From Sulfurovum sp. (lineage in GTDB: Bacteria > Campylobacterota > Campylobacteria > Campylobacterales > Sulfurovaceae): a stretch of 64,000 nt of DNA. The stretch spans positions 1 to 64,000 of the forward strand of contig JAMOTK010000065.1 of the NCBI GenBank assembly GCA_027062365.1. The letters are read 5' to 3'. The first letter of the stretch is position 1, and each line of letters starts with the position of its first letter. Below are positions 26,645-35,457 of this stretch, piece by piece. The notes beneath the pieces are model-generated. The model was not told the DNA's origin. It did no database searches and worked only from the letters and a program-made list of their open reading frames with translations. The position numbers and the translations under genes were made by a program.

Positions 26645-26650
26645 TCATCT

Positions 26651-26673
26651 AAGGTGCGTGTATGACGCACCTT
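26651..26673 (+). terminator. Intrinsic terminator after tig
   Basis: AAGGTGCGT (26651-26659) pairs perfectly with ACGCACCTT (26665-26673) around a five-base loop, seven bases after the tig stop. A T-rich stretch follows (TAGTTATTAAC). Confidence 0.7.
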
Positions 26674-26747
26674 TAGTTATTAACTATTTTAATGTATATT
26701 TGAATTGATTGTAATCTATTCACATATATATTAACAAAGGGCAATTA

Positions 26748-27335
26748 ATGAGTTATATTCCATACGTAGTAGAACAAACAGGCAGAGGCGAAAGATCTTA
26801 TGACATCTATTCACGACTATTAAAAGACCGTATTATCATGCTAAGTGGGGAGGTCAATGACCAAGTAGCCTCAACAATCGTAGCACAAATGCTTTTTTTA
26901 GAAGCACAAGACCCAGATAAAGATATTTATTTTTATATCAATTCTCCAGGAGGAGTGATTACTTCTGGATTGTCTATGTTTGATACTATGAACTATATCA
27001 AACCAGACATCGTTACTATCTGTATGGGACAAGCAGCTTCTATGGGTGCATTTTTATTGGCTTGTGGTACACCTGGTAAGCGTTATGCCTTACCCAATGC
27101 ACGTATCATGATTCATCAGCCTTCAGGTGGTGCGCAAGGGCAGTCTACAGATATTCAGATACAAGCAAAAGAGATTCAACGTCTCAAAGATACACTCAAT
27201 GAAATATTGGCAGAAAAAACAGGCAAAAAACCAAAGCAGCTAGAAAAAGACACAGAACGTGACAACTTTATGTCTTCTGCTGAAGCTGTTGAGTATGGAT
27301 TAATTGATAAAGTACTTACCAAAAGTTTTGTGTAG
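26748..27335 (+). CDS. clpP: ATP-dependent Clp protease proteolytic subunit
   Basis: A 195-residue serine peptidase of the normal ClpP length. The nucleophile is in [12 protein letters not shown] (Ser near residue 97) and the catalytic His is in [13 protein letters not shown] (near 122). The mature start after [24 protein letters not shown] is typical. It forms the barrel that degrades proteins fed by ClpX or ClpA. AAAGGGC precedes the ATG. def follows directly, so the two are likely cotranscribed. Confidence 0.97.
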   Translation: MSYIPYVVEQTGRGERSYDIYSRLLKDRIIMLSGEVNDQVASTIVAQMLFLEAQDPDKDIYFYINSPGGVITSGLSMFDTMNYIKPDIVTICMGQAASMGAFLLACGTPGKRYALPNARIMIHQPSGGAQGQSTDIQIQAKEIQRLKDTLNEILAEKTGKKPKQLEKDTERDNFMSSAEAVEYGLIDKVLTKSFV

Positions 27336-27344
27336 CGTATTTTG

Positions 27345-27899
27345 ATGATTAGAGAAATAGTAGTCTACCCAGACAAAAGACTCAAACTTATCTCCCAAGA
27401 AGTCAAAGATTTTGATGGGGGACTATGTGACTTACTAGATGATATGTACGATACGATGATAGCCCGTAATGGGGTAGGACTAGCGGCCATTCAAGTCGGT
27501 GTTGATTTGAGGGTATTGATTATTAATATCCCATTAGAAGATGAAGATGGTGAGAACTACGGAGAAGAGCGTAACCCCAATGACCAACCCAAAGACAATA
27601 CCTTAGAGATGATAAACCCTATTGTCACCCATAAAGAGGGACATGAAAAGTTCCAAGAGGGCTGTCTGTCTATCCCTGGTGTCTACGAAGATATAGAACG
27701 TGCCAAATATGTAAAGGTAGACTACTACGATAGAAAAGGGAACAAACAAACCTTAGAAAATAGCAGTTTTTTAGCCATAGCTATCCAACACGAAATAGAC
27801 CACCTAGACGGTAAAGTCTTCATAGAAAAATTATCCTATATCAAACGCAAAAAATTTGAAAAAGAATGGAAACGCAAACAAAAAGAGGGATTGATTTAA
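27345..27899 (+). CDS. def: Peptide deformylase
   Basis: A 184-residue enzyme that removes the formyl group from new proteins. The three metal-site motifs are present: GVGLAAIQVG (with I where many have P), EGCLSIPG (Cys ligand) and QHEIDHLDG (two His ligands and the catalytic Glu). An acidic insert (EDEDGENYGEERNPNDQPKD) lies between the first two. The ATG at 27345 is preferred to the track TTG three bases earlier. It lies nine bases after clpP. Confidence 0.95.
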   Translation: MIREIVVYPDKRLKLISQEVKDFDGGLCDLLDDMYDTMIARNGVGLAAIQVGVDLRVLIINIPLEDEDGENYGEERNPNDQPKDNTLEMINPIVTHKEGHEKFQEGCLSIPGVYEDIERAKYVKVDYYDRKGNKQTLENSSFLAIAIQHEIDHLDGKVFIEKLSYIKRKKFEKEWKRKQKEGLI

Positions 27900-27979
27900 A
27901 TCTATAGATATTTGCCTCTTTTTGAAGCATCCATTTCAAAGTATGAATAAGACCTAAATGATAACAACTCTCAAACTAA

Positions 27980-28007
27980 TTTACTTTTAAGCTAAAATGA
28001 CTATACT
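27980..28007 (+). promoter_or_regulatory. Promoter of feoB-feoA
   Basis: TTTACT (27980-27985) and TATACT (28002-28007) are 16 bases apart, about 65 bases before the feoB start. The predicted transcription start is about 28014, immediately before the Fur box. Confidence 0.55.
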
Positions 28008-28020
28008 ATCACTTATAAAA

Positions 28021-28037
28021 ATGATAATAATTATCAT
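28021..28037. promoter_or_regulatory. Fur box upstream of feoB
   Basis: ATGATAATAATTATCAT is a perfect 8-1-8 palindrome whose core TGATAATAATTATCA is an exact match to the classical 7-1-7 Fur operator TGATAAT-N-ATTATCA. It lies just after the predicted -10, where bound Fur-Fe(II) would block transcription. This predicts iron-repressed expression of feoB and feoA. Confidence 0.88.
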
Positions 28038-28070
28038 CATTGATTTTATAGATAAAGATAAGGATAAACT

Positions 28071-30194
28071 TTGAAAACAATCACGATTGCCCTAGCAGGA
28101 CAACCTAATGTGGGAAAATCCTCATTGATTAATGCACTCTCTAATGCTTCGCTTAAGGTGGGTAATTTTTCAGGTGTGACCGTAGAAAAGACAGAGGTGC
28201 AGTTTACTCTTTGTGATGAAGTTTCTTGTGAGGACTATGAGGTTCATATCATAGATTTACCTGGGGCATATTCGCTCACTGAATATACGATAGAAGAGAA
28301 AGTAACCAAAAGCTTTTTACAAAGTGATGAGTATGATATTATCGTCAATGTACTCGATTCTACTAATTTACAAAGAAATCTACTCTTTACTACACAGCTA
28401 CTAGAGACAGGCAAAAAGGTAGTTGTGGCTCTAAATATGGATGATGAAGCCAAAAAAGAAGGGATAAAAATAGATGAAAAACAACTCTCTGCTATCTTGG
28501 GTGTGCCGTGTATCAAAACATCTGCTTCTGCCAAAACAGGGATAGACGCACTCAAAAAAGCGATTATAGAAGTGTATGAAAAGCCAGAAACTACGGCAAA
28601 GGTCATCTACTCTGACCCTATAGAAGAAGAGATAAATCTTATCATGGCATTTTTAAAAGAAAAGCACTATAAATGCAAAATGCCTTACCGACAATTAGCC
28701 GTGCGTCTTTTGCAAGAAGATGTAGATGTCTATAGAAAAATGCATGATGAACCGATTTGGATAGAGATGCTTCCTATCATTAGAGATGGACTCAATCACC
28801 TCTATTTGCACAACAATACCAAAGATTTAGATGAGATTTTTGCTGATGAACATTTTGCTTTTGCAAAAGGTGCAAAGATGGAAGTGATGGAAGTAAGTAA
28901 CATGAAAGCTCGAAACCTTACACAAAAGATAGACAATTTATTGATTAACAATATCTTAGGTATTCCTCTTTTTCTTTTCTTTATGTGGGGATTGTTTCAG
29001 CTGACTTTTGAGCTGGGTTCTTTGCCTATGGAAACGATTGACTCTTTTTTCTCTTGGTTAGGGGAACGTGCCAAAGGGGCATTGGGAGAGGGTGAACTAG
29101 GTTCATTGGTCGCAGATGGGATGATTTCAGGGGTTGGGTCGGTGATCATGTTCTTACCCAATATCTTGATTTTGTTTATGGGGATTGCTTTGCTAGAGAC
29201 TACGGGCTATATGAGCCGTGTGGCTTTTTTGCTTGATGGGTTTTTTCATAAATTTGGACTTCATGGCAAAAGTTTTATCCCTTTGGTGACTGGTTTTGGT
29301 TGTTCTGTCCCTGCGTATATGGCAGCACGTACACTCAAAAACGAAAAAGACCGACTTATCACACTGTTTATCATAGGCTTTATGTCTTGTGGGGCTAGAT
29401 TGCCTATCTATGTACTCTTTGCAGGCGCATTCTTTGCAGAAGAACAAGCAGGGAATATCTTGTTTATTATCTACATATCAGGAGCGATGTTAGGCTTACT
29501 CATGGCAAAAGTTCTCAAAGTATTTGTCTTCAAAGGCGAAGATGAACCTTTTGTGATGGAGATGCCAAAGTATCGTATGCCTTCTTTGAAACTCATTTGG
29601 CACACAGTATATGGACAAGCGAAGTCTTATCTCAAAAAAGCAGGAACATTTATTTTGGGTGCGTCTATATTAATTTGGTTTGCAAGTAATTATCCTAAAA
29701 ATACAGAACTCGAATTGGCATACCAAACAAAGATAGAACAGGCATTGAGTAAAGAAGAGAAATCTACACTAAGTAATGCCCTCTCTTTACGCTTACTTGA
29801 AGAGAGTTATTTAGGACAGATAGGACATGCATCTGAGCCATTTTTTGCTCCATTGGGCTTTGATTGGCGTATGGCTGTAGCCCTAGAGACAGGACTAGCA
29901 GCCAAAGAAATCGTGGTTTCTACGCTTGGTGTTTTGTATGCTTTAGGGGATGAGGTCGATGAGGGAAATGCAGGACTTATTGCACAGATACAAGCCAATA
30001 TTCCTTTTGCTTCGGCGATTGCATTTATCGTCTTTGTGATGATTTATTTGCCTTGTTTGGCAGCATCTATGGTCTTTGCCAAAGAAGCAGGAGGGTGGAA
30101 GTATTTGGGGTATCTCTTTATCTCTACGACACTGACAGCATGGATATTGAGCTTTGTGGCTTACAATGTGACACTATTAATTACAGGAGGTTAA
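28071..30194 (+). CDS. feoB: Ferrous iron transporter FeoB, TTG start
   Basis: A 707-residue protein with an N-terminal G domain and a polytopic transport domain. G1 is GQPNVGKS, G3 DLPGAYS, G4 NMDD and G5 SASAKTG, all within the first 155 residues. The membrane part (about residue 290 on) contains the conserved GFGCSVPAYMAARTL and FMSCGARLPIY Cys-bearing gates. It imports Fe(II) across the inner membrane. The start is TTG with AAGGA at good spacing. The Fur box in front indicates iron control. feoA follows rather than precedes it. Confidence 0.95.
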   Translation: MKTITIALAGQPNVGKSSLINALSNASLKVGNFSGVTVEKTEVQFTLCDEVSCEDYEVHIIDLPGAYSLTEYTIEEKVTKSFLQSDEYDIIVNVLDSTNLQRNLLFTTQLLETGKKVVVALNMDDEAKKEGIKIDEKQLSAILGVPCIKTSASAKTGIDALKKAIIEVYEKPETTAKVIYSDPIEEEINLIMAFLKEKHYKCKMPYRQLAVRLLQEDVDVYRKMHDEPIWIEMLPIIRDGLNHLYLHNNTKDLDEIFADEHFAFAKGAKMEVMEVSNMKARNLTQKIDNLLINNILGIPLFLFFMWGLFQLTFELGSLPMETIDSFFSWLGERAKGALGEGELGSLVADGMISGVGSVIMFLPNILILFMGIALLETTGYMSRVAFLLDGFFHKFGLHGKSFIPLVTGFGCSVPAYMAARTLKNEKDRLITLFIIGFMSCGARLPIYVLFAGAFFAEEQAGNILFIIYISGAMLGLLMAKVLKVFVFKGEDEPFVMEMPKYRMPSLKLIWHTVYGQAKSYLKKAGTFILGASILIWFASNYPKNTELELAYQTKIEQALSKEEKSTLSNALSLRLLEESYLGQIGHASEPFFAPLGFDWRMAVALETGLAAKEIVVSTLGVLYALGDEVDEGNAGLIAQIQANIPFASAIAFIVFVMIYLPCLAASMVFAKEAGGWKYLGYLFISTTLTAWILSFVAYNVTLLITGG

Positions 30195-30195
30195 G

Positions 30196-30420
30196 ATGGT
30201 ATTGAGTGATTTAAGAAAAGGAAACAGTGCAGAGATTGTCAAAATACATGCAGATAAGATGCTCAAAGATAGGCTCACTTCTTTTGGGGTGATGCGTGGA
30301 GAGATACTTTTGGTCAAAGGTTGCTCTTTAGCCAAGCAGACTATGGAGATAGAAGTAGGCTCAACCCTTATCGCCCTTCGTGCAGAAGAAGCCCGTAAGA
30401 TAGAGATTAAAATCACCTAG
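30196..30420 (+). CDS. feoA: Ferrous iron transport protein FeoA
   Basis: A 74-residue SH3-like protein with the FeoA pattern LRKGNSAEIVKI, then LTSFGVMRGEILLVKG and STLIALRAEEARKIEI. FeoA interacts with the cytoplasmic part of FeoB. GGAGG overlaps the end of feoB five bases before the ATG, so translation is coupled. A terminator-like hairpin follows. Confidence 0.92.
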   Translation: MVLSDLRKGNSAEIVKIHADKMLKDRLTSFGVMRGEILLVKGCSLAKQTMEIEVGSTLIALRAEEARKIEIKIT

Positions 30421-30432
30421 AGAAAAGAGGTC

Positions 30433-30464
30433 AAAACTAAAAATATTTGTAAATACTAGTTTTT
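30433..30464 (+). terminator. Probable terminator after feoA
   Basis: AAAACTA (30433-30439) pairs with TAGTTTT (30457-30463), enclosing an inner TATTT/AAATA pairing, and the hairpin runs into TTTT. It lies 13 bases after the feoA stop. Confidence 0.5.
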
Positions 30465-30547
30465 AATTCAACTTATTATAAAAATGATACTTTTGTCATG
30501 GTTTTTTAGATATACTTTCTTCTAATTAATTGAAAATAAGGGAATAC

Positions 30548-32218
30548 ATGATAGGCATAGTTCAAAAGATAAAATATATTATTATAAGTATAGGGATATT
30601 CTTCGTAGTCGGTGGGACACAAGGACTCTTGGCTCAAAGTATCAAATTTCATGATGTCGCCTCTACGGTACTGATGAATTCTTTAGCACCTTTGGACTCC
30701 AAACATTTCTTAAAAAATTTTTATAGACAACTGTTCTTTGTGCCTGTATGGGTCAAAGAAGAGGATGTCTCTGACTATACCAAAGACCTTTTTGCCCATA
30801 TCGAAAATGATAAAACACTTACCCAAAACTCAAAACTTAAACAAGATGTCCTTCGCTTAGAATATGATATAAAAGATGTCTATACTCAAAATGACACGTT
30901 AGTAGATAAAGTAAAACTAGAATTTAAAATCGCACAACTCTATAAAGGCTATGCTGATTATAAACTCTATGGGAGTATCAACTGGGGTGCTTTTCAAGGA
31001 CGTTTATTTAATCTTCGTGCCACAGCTATCACAGCAGGGTGGATTACCTATAAGCCCCCATATAGCCCTATTTCTTTGATGGAAAATGTGGTCATGGGAA
31101 GCAGTATTACCAAGATGTTTGAAAAAGCAACACCCAAAGAGTACCATTATCAAGCACTTCACAGCACTCTTTTAAAGTATTTGGAGATAGAAAAAAAGGG
31201 AGGATGGGAACATGTCTCTCTTAAGGGTACATTGGCACTAGGCAAAAAATATACAGCCGTCCCTTCTCTTCGAGAGAGATTACGCAGTAGTGGTGATTAT
31301 GTAGGGTGTAAAACAGCTGAAACAAAAATCTATGACAAATGTCTTCAAAAAGCTGTAATACACTTTCAAAAGCGTCATGGATTAATAGCCAAAGGGGTGA
31401 TGGGCAAGAAGACAGTCAAGGCATTAAATGTCCCTATTGCTACACGTATCACTCAAATGCGTCTCAATCTTGACCGTATCAAATGGCTCTATCCTCGTAA
31501 ATCTGCACGGCATATCGTGATTAATATCCCTGCGTTTACACTCTTTTTTGAAGAAGATAAAAAACTTCGCCAACAGATGAAAGTTATCGTAGGGAAAAGA
31601 AAAAACCCTACACCTGTATTTTCTAATATGGTTACAACAATTGTACTGAATCCTCAATGGAATGTGCCTAAGAGTATTATCCAAAAAGAGATGATTCCTG
31701 CATTACTCAAAAATAAAAATGCCATGAAAAAGCGAGGCATAGAGATATTTACAGGCTGGGATAAAGATGCCAAAAAAATCTCTGGAAGGTCAGTAGATTG
31801 GGCAAAGTATCGTTATAGTAAAAGTGTACCCTACCGTTTTGCACAAGTCTCAGGGTATAGAAATGCCTTAGGTAAGGTCAAATTTCTCTTCCCCAATGAA
31901 TTTTCTGTGTATATGCATGACACACCAAACAAAAAACTCTTTAACCGTAATGTAAGGGCTTTTTCTCATGGCTGTATTCGTTTGCATAAGCCTAGAGAAT
32001 TACTCAAAACTTTTTCTACTTTCAATACAAATATCAACTTTAAAAAATCACAAAAGATACTTAAAGGGAAGAAAAAAGCGTATTTTGGACTCACAAACAA
32101 AGTACCTGTAGATGTGATTTACTTGACTGCCTATGTTGATAATGCAGGTATTTTACAATTTAGAAATGACATCTATGGCTATGATAAGATGCAATTACAA
32201 TCGTATAGAAAATGGTAA
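30548..32218 (+). CDS. Murein L,D-transpeptidase, YcbB-like (second copy)
   Basis: A 556-residue exported enzyme. An N-terminal hydrophobic signal (about residues 9-30) is followed by a scaffold domain, a peptidoglycan-binding domain (about 235-300, HFQKRHGLIAKGVMGKKTVKALN) and a YkuD domain with the active-site motif FSHGCIRLH. Overall layout equals the enzyme at 22.4-24.1 kb, so the two are paralogues. The ATG at 30548 is preferred because AAGGGA lies just upstream; the track TTG at 30530 would place that site inside the coding sequence. It overlaps coaE by seven bases. Confidence 0.87.
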   Translation: MIGIVQKIKYIIISIGIFFVVGGTQGLLAQSIKFHDVASTVLMNSLAPLDSKHFLKNFYRQLFFVPVWVKEEDVSDYTKDLFAHIENDKTLTQNSKLKQDVLRLEYDIKDVYTQNDTLVDKVKLEFKIAQLYKGYADYKLYGSINWGAFQGRLFNLRATAITAGWITYKPPYSPISLMENVVMGSSITKMFEKATPKEYHYQALHSTLLKYLEIEKKGGWEHVSLKGTLALGKKYTAVPSLRERLRSSGDYVGCKTAETKIYDKCLQKAVIHFQKRHGLIAKGVMGKKTVKALNVPIATRITQMRLNLDRIKWLYPRKSARHIVINIPAFTLFFEEDKKLRQQMKVIVGKRKNPTPVFSNMVTTIVLNPQWNVPKSIIQKEMIPALLKNKNAMKKRGIEIFTGWDKDAKKISGRSVDWAKYRYSKSVPYRFAQVSGYRNALGKVKFLFPNEFSVYMHDTPNKKLFNRNVRAFSHGCIRLHKPRELLKTFSTFNTNINFKKSQKILKGKKKAYFGLTNKVPVDVIYLTAYVDNAGILQFRNDIYGYDKMQLQSYRKW

Positions 32219-32814
32219 AACCCTTTGGCTATGCCATCGCTCTAACAGGGAGTATCGCCACAGGCAAGAGTATGGTAGCCATGATTTTTAAGGCATGGGG
32301 CTTTGACATCATAGATGCCGATAGCATCGCTCATACGATACTAGATACACAGCGTGACACTATTGCCAAGATGTTCGGAGCAGATTTAGTACAACAAGAC
32401 AAAATAGACAGAAAAGCCTTAGGTGCTATCGTCTTTACTGATACTAAAAAACGTAAACAACTTGAAGCCTTGCTTCATCCTCTCATCTACAAGCATATCG
32501 AACATCTAGCGATAGAATTGGACAAAAAGAAAGAGCCGTACCTTGTAGATATACCTCTTTTTTTTGAAAATAAATCGTATCCTATAAAGAGGGTTATCGT
32601 TGTCTATACCCCCAAAGCCATACAGCTAGAAAGACTCATACAAAGAGACAACAGTAGCCAAATAGATGCCCAAAAACGTATAGACACACAAATCTCTATA
32701 GAAGAGAAACGCACCTATGCCACCTATCTCATAGACAACAGTAGCACCGTAGAAGCACTAGAAAAAGCCTGTGTCTCTGTAAAAGAAGCTATAGAAAAAG
32801 GAACAATAAAATGA
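32212..32814 (+). CDS. coaE: Dephospho-CoA kinase
   Basis: A 200-residue P-loop kinase that completes CoA synthesis. Walker A GSIATGKSM is at residues 13-21, the substrate Asp is in DIIDADSIAH, and VDIPLFFE and QLERLIQRD follow at usual spacing. It overlaps the upstream transpeptidase gene and shares a four-base ATGA with dapF, forming a tight operon. Confidence 0.93.
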   Translation: MVKPFGYAIALTGSIATGKSMVAMIFKAWGFDIIDADSIAHTILDTQRDTIAKMFGADLVQQDKIDRKALGAIVFTDTKKRKQLEALLHPLIYKHIEHLAIELDKKKEPYLVDIPLFFENKSYPIKRVIVVYTPKAIQLERLIQRDNSSQIDAQKRIDTQISIEEKRTYATYLIDNSSTVEALEKACVSVKEAIEKGTIK

Positions 32815-33557
32815 CAGTCACAAAGTATTCGGCAAATGGTAATGATTTTGTAATGTGTATCGCAGCAGACAAAGAAGACCGTTCAGCATTGGCTAAAAAG
32901 CTATGCCATAGACAAAATGGTGTAGGAGCAGATGGATTGGTGGTGCTTTTACCACATAAAAAGTATGATTTTGAATGGGAATTTTATAATGCCGATGGGA
33001 GTACAGCCTCCATGTGTGGCAATGCCTCTAGGGCAGTCGCACACTTCGCCCACGAAAAAGGGATAGCCAGAGAAGGTAAAACAGAATTTCTCACAGAAGC
33101 AGGGGTGATACGTGCTACGATTAATGGTCTGTATGTAGTCAGCGATATGGTAGAACCCAAGATACTACGCACCGATATAGAAGCGTATGGGCATACATGG
33201 TGGCTCATAGACTCAGGAGTGCCTCATCTACTGTCTATCCGTGATTGTATCGAAGACTTCAACATAGAAGAAGCTAGAGCCTTACGCCATGAGTACAACT
33301 GTAATGTCAATATCTGTAAAGTAGACGGCGACACCATGTCTGTACGAACCTACGAGCGAGGGGTAGAAGATGAAACCCTAGCCTGTGGTACTGGCATAGT
33401 CGCATGTTTTATACGCAACCACAAAGAAGGCAAAGTACCCGACCAAATCAAAGTATTCCCCAAAAGTGGCGATGAACTCTATGTCAATTATGAAGAAGGC
33501 ATCTATAGATTTGGTGGCAAAGTAACCCAAACATTCGTAGCAGAAACTTCTCTTTGA
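32811..33557 (+). CDS. dapF: Diaminopimelate epimerase
   Basis: A 248-residue cofactor-free epimerase that makes meso-DAP for lysine and murein. Both catalytic cysteines are present: MCGNASRAV (near residue 65) and ACGTGIVACF (near 193). The N-terminal GNDFVMC motif also fits. A short member compared with the usual 270-280 residues, as in other Campylobacterota. Coupled to coaE. Confidence 0.94.
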   Translation: MTVTKYSANGNDFVMCIAADKEDRSALAKKLCHRQNGVGADGLVVLLPHKKYDFEWEFYNADGSTASMCGNASRAVAHFAHEKGIAREGKTEFLTEAGVIRATINGLYVVSDMVEPKILRTDIEAYGHTWWLIDSGVPHLLSIRDCIEDFNIEEARALRHEYNCNVNICKVDGDTMSVRTYERGVEDETLACGTGIVACFIRNHKEGKVPDQIKVFPKSGDELYVNYEEGIYRFGGKVTQTFVAETSL

Positions 33558-33603
33558 TTGGTAGTAATTTTAATCAAGGCTTTAAAAAACTATACAAATT
33601 TCT

Positions 33604-33830
33604 GGTTCCTTCTAAAAAACTGTGGGTAATCCAAAATCAGCTATAATCAAAATATAAAATTCACTAAAAGAGAAGAGATGACAAAAGAATTATTCCAAAT
33701 GGCATTAAATGTAACAGAACCGTGGTTTGTAAGTGACTTGAAGTTTGATGTAGAGTCCAAAAGATTAGATGTCTATTTGGACTTTAAAAAAGGAAGTGTC
33801 TTTGATTTTTTTGATTTTTTATTATCGTAA
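33604..33830 (+). pseudogene. Remnant of an ISL3-type insertion sequence
   Basis: A 50-codon frame (33678-33830) reads MTKELFQMALNVTEPWFVSD, then DVYLDFKKGS. This resembles the N-terminus of ISL3-family transposases, which begin LFQMALxxxxPWxV and run through I/L-D-F-K-x-G-S before a zinc-binding Cys cluster. The frame diverges right after this point into FDFFDFLLS and stops, so the zinc domain and catalytic part are gone. The stretch GGTTCCTTCTAAAAAACTGTGGGT (from 33604) followed by TATAAT may be the left IS end and its promoter. No matching right end was found. Confidence 0.6.
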
Positions 33831-33839
33831 CATCAGTTT

Positions 33840-34358
33840 TTAATTTCCCCAACCATGCATTCGTTTGGCAACTACTATGTCATAATCGTCGAAGATATTG
33901 TCTATGATATTGATAGAGACATAGTACTGTTCTACTAAAATATCTCTCCATTCATCCCATTGTATGTAGCCTGTGCTAGGGATAATGAGGATGATGTTTC
34001 CTCCTGTTCTGATAATGGGGTAACATTTCTTTAAAAATTCTTCTTTATTTTCTTCTTCAAAGTCTAATGTTGTGATAAGGTAATCGTATTCTATGGCTTG
34101 GATGAGATAACGAGGGCGACGTAGATTGAAGTTTTTGACATGGAGGTAGGGCTTGTTTTGATGGGGATGAAGAGACTCTTCATAAAAAAGCATGTTGGTA
34201 CAGTATAAATAGTAGTCATTTTCTTGTGCAAGACAAAACTTGTGGAGTTCAGGGGTAAGGAGATGTGCTTTATTTGCAAAGTGTACAATGCGTTGGGCTG
34301 GTTTTTTTTGTAGTATCTCTAAGAGTTGTTCTATTTGCTGGGGTTCTATAGGTTTCAT
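33840..34358 (-). CDS. Conserved hypothetical protein, Rossmann/methyltransferase-like
   Basis: A 172-residue protein of no family I can name. The C-terminal half (TGGNIILIIPSTGYIQWDEWRDILVEQYYVSINIID...YDIVVAKR) resembles the last strands of a class I SAM methyltransferase, where a gly-rich turn precedes strand 5. The N-terminal half lacks a G-x-G-x-G motif I, so it may not bind SAM. It has no membrane segment or signal. It lies between the IS remnant and the divergent nrdB gene and has no operon partner. Confidence 0.6.
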   Translation of the reverse strand: MKPIEPQQIEQLLEILQKKPAQRIVHFANKAHLLTPELHKFCLAQENDYYLYCTNMLFYEESLHPHQNKPYLHVKNFNLRRPRYLIQAIEYDYLITTLDFEEENKEEFLKKCYPIIRTGGNIILIIPSTGYIQWDEWRDILVEQYYVSINIIDNIFDDYDIVVAKRMHGWGN

Positions 34359-34380
34359 CCATTTAGTGTAGCGAAAAAAC

Positions 34381-34406
34381 AGACTAAAAGTCTAAAAGTG
34401 TATAAT
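34381..34406 (+). promoter_or_regulatory. Probable nrdB promoter with palindrome at -35
   Basis: A perfect TATAAT (34401-34406) lies 30 bases before the nrdB start. At the -35 position is the palindrome AGACTAAAAGTCT (34381-34393) instead of a consensus box, which could be an operator. It does not match an NrdR box. Confidence 0.45.
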
Positions 34407-34436
34407 GTTTTTAGAATAATAAGAAGAGGTTACTGA

Positions 34437-35456
34437 ATGGAACGCAAAAAGATATATAATCCCGAGTCACAAGAAACAACAAGCGAACGCAAGATATTTG
34501 GTGGGAATCCTACAGGTATCTTTGAACTCAATGATATTAAGTACCAGTGGGCATATAACCTTTGGGAAATGATGCTCAACAATTCATGGTATCCAAAAGA
34601 GGTAGATATGACACGTGATGTCAATGACTACAAGCATTTAACCGATGCTGAAAAATCAGCCTATGACAAAGTCTTGGCACAGCTTATCTTTATGGATTCA
34701 TTACAAACCAATAATATTATTGATAATCTTAATCCTTTTATCACAGCCCCTGAGGTCAATCTTATTTTAGTGAGACAAGCCTTTGAAGAGGCGTTACACT
34801 CTCAAAGCTATGCCGTTATGGTAGATAGTATCTCTACCAACTCCAAAGAGATTTATGACCTTTGGAGAAGAGATATGAAGCTTAAGACCAAAAATGATGC
34901 CATCGCTAAGGTCTATGAAAACCTCTCTAACAATCCTTCGGATAAAAATATCGTCAAAGCGATGTTTGCCAATCAAATATTAGAGGGGATTTACTTTTAT
35001 AGTGGATTTGCGTATCTCTATACTTTAGCACGTTCAGATAAGATGTTAGGGACTGCTCAAATGATACGCTTTATCCAAAGAGATGAGGTGACACACCTTT
35101 TGCTTTTTCAAAATATGATTAACTCTACCAAAAAAGAGAGACCAGAACTTTTTACCAAAGAGCTAGAAGATGAGGTCTATCAAATGTTTAGAGATGCCGT
35201 AAAACTAGAGTCTGAATGGGGTGCGTATATCACACAAGGACAGATACTCGGACTCACAGACAATATCATAGAACAGTATATACAATATTTAGCAGATAAG
35301 AGACTCAATGCTGTGGGCATGAAGAAGCTTTATCATGTAGAACACCCTATCAAATGGGTCGATAACTTTTCACAGTTTAACGACCAAAAAACAAACTTTT
35401 TTGAGGGAAATGTGACTAACTACTCTAAGGGTAGTTTAAATTTGGATGATTTTTAA
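34437..35456 (+). CDS. nrdB: Ribonucleotide reductase class I beta subunit
   Basis: A 339-residue radical-carrying small subunit. Metal ligands and radical site can be read in order: FMDSLQ (Asp), EEALHSQSY (Glu, His and the radical Tyr near residue 124), [11 protein letters not shown] (Glu) and [10 protein letters not shown] (Glu, His). The tyrosine makes it a tyrosyl-radical type rather than a class Ic enzyme. It converts NDPs to dNDPs with NrdA. The nrdA gene is not in the window, so the subunits are encoded apart, as in several Campylobacterota. Confidence 0.95.
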   Translation: MERKKIYNPESQETTSERKIFGGNPTGIFELNDIKYQWAYNLWEMMLNNSWYPKEVDMTRDVNDYKHLTDAEKSAYDKVLAQLIFMDSLQTNNIIDNLNPFITAPEVNLILVRQAFEEALHSQSYAVMVDSISTNSKEIYDLWRRDMKLKTKNDAIAKVYENLSNNPSDKNIVKAMFANQILEGIYFYSGFAYLYTLARSDKMLGTAQMIRFIQRDEVTHLLLFQNMINSTKKERPELFTKELEDEVYQMFRDAVKLESEWGAYITQGQILGLTDNIIEQYIQYLADKRLNAVGMKKLYHVEHPIKWVDNFSQFNDQKTNFFEGNVTNYSKGSLNLDDF

Positions 35457-35457
35457 G

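Noticed and set aside
28244-28606. 120-aa ORF opposite feoB
   Set aside because: Antisense shadow of the FeoB G domain.
34381-34393. AGACTAAAAGTCT as an NrdR box before nrdB
   Set aside because: It does not match the NrdR consensus and there is only one copy, while NrdR sites occur in pairs.
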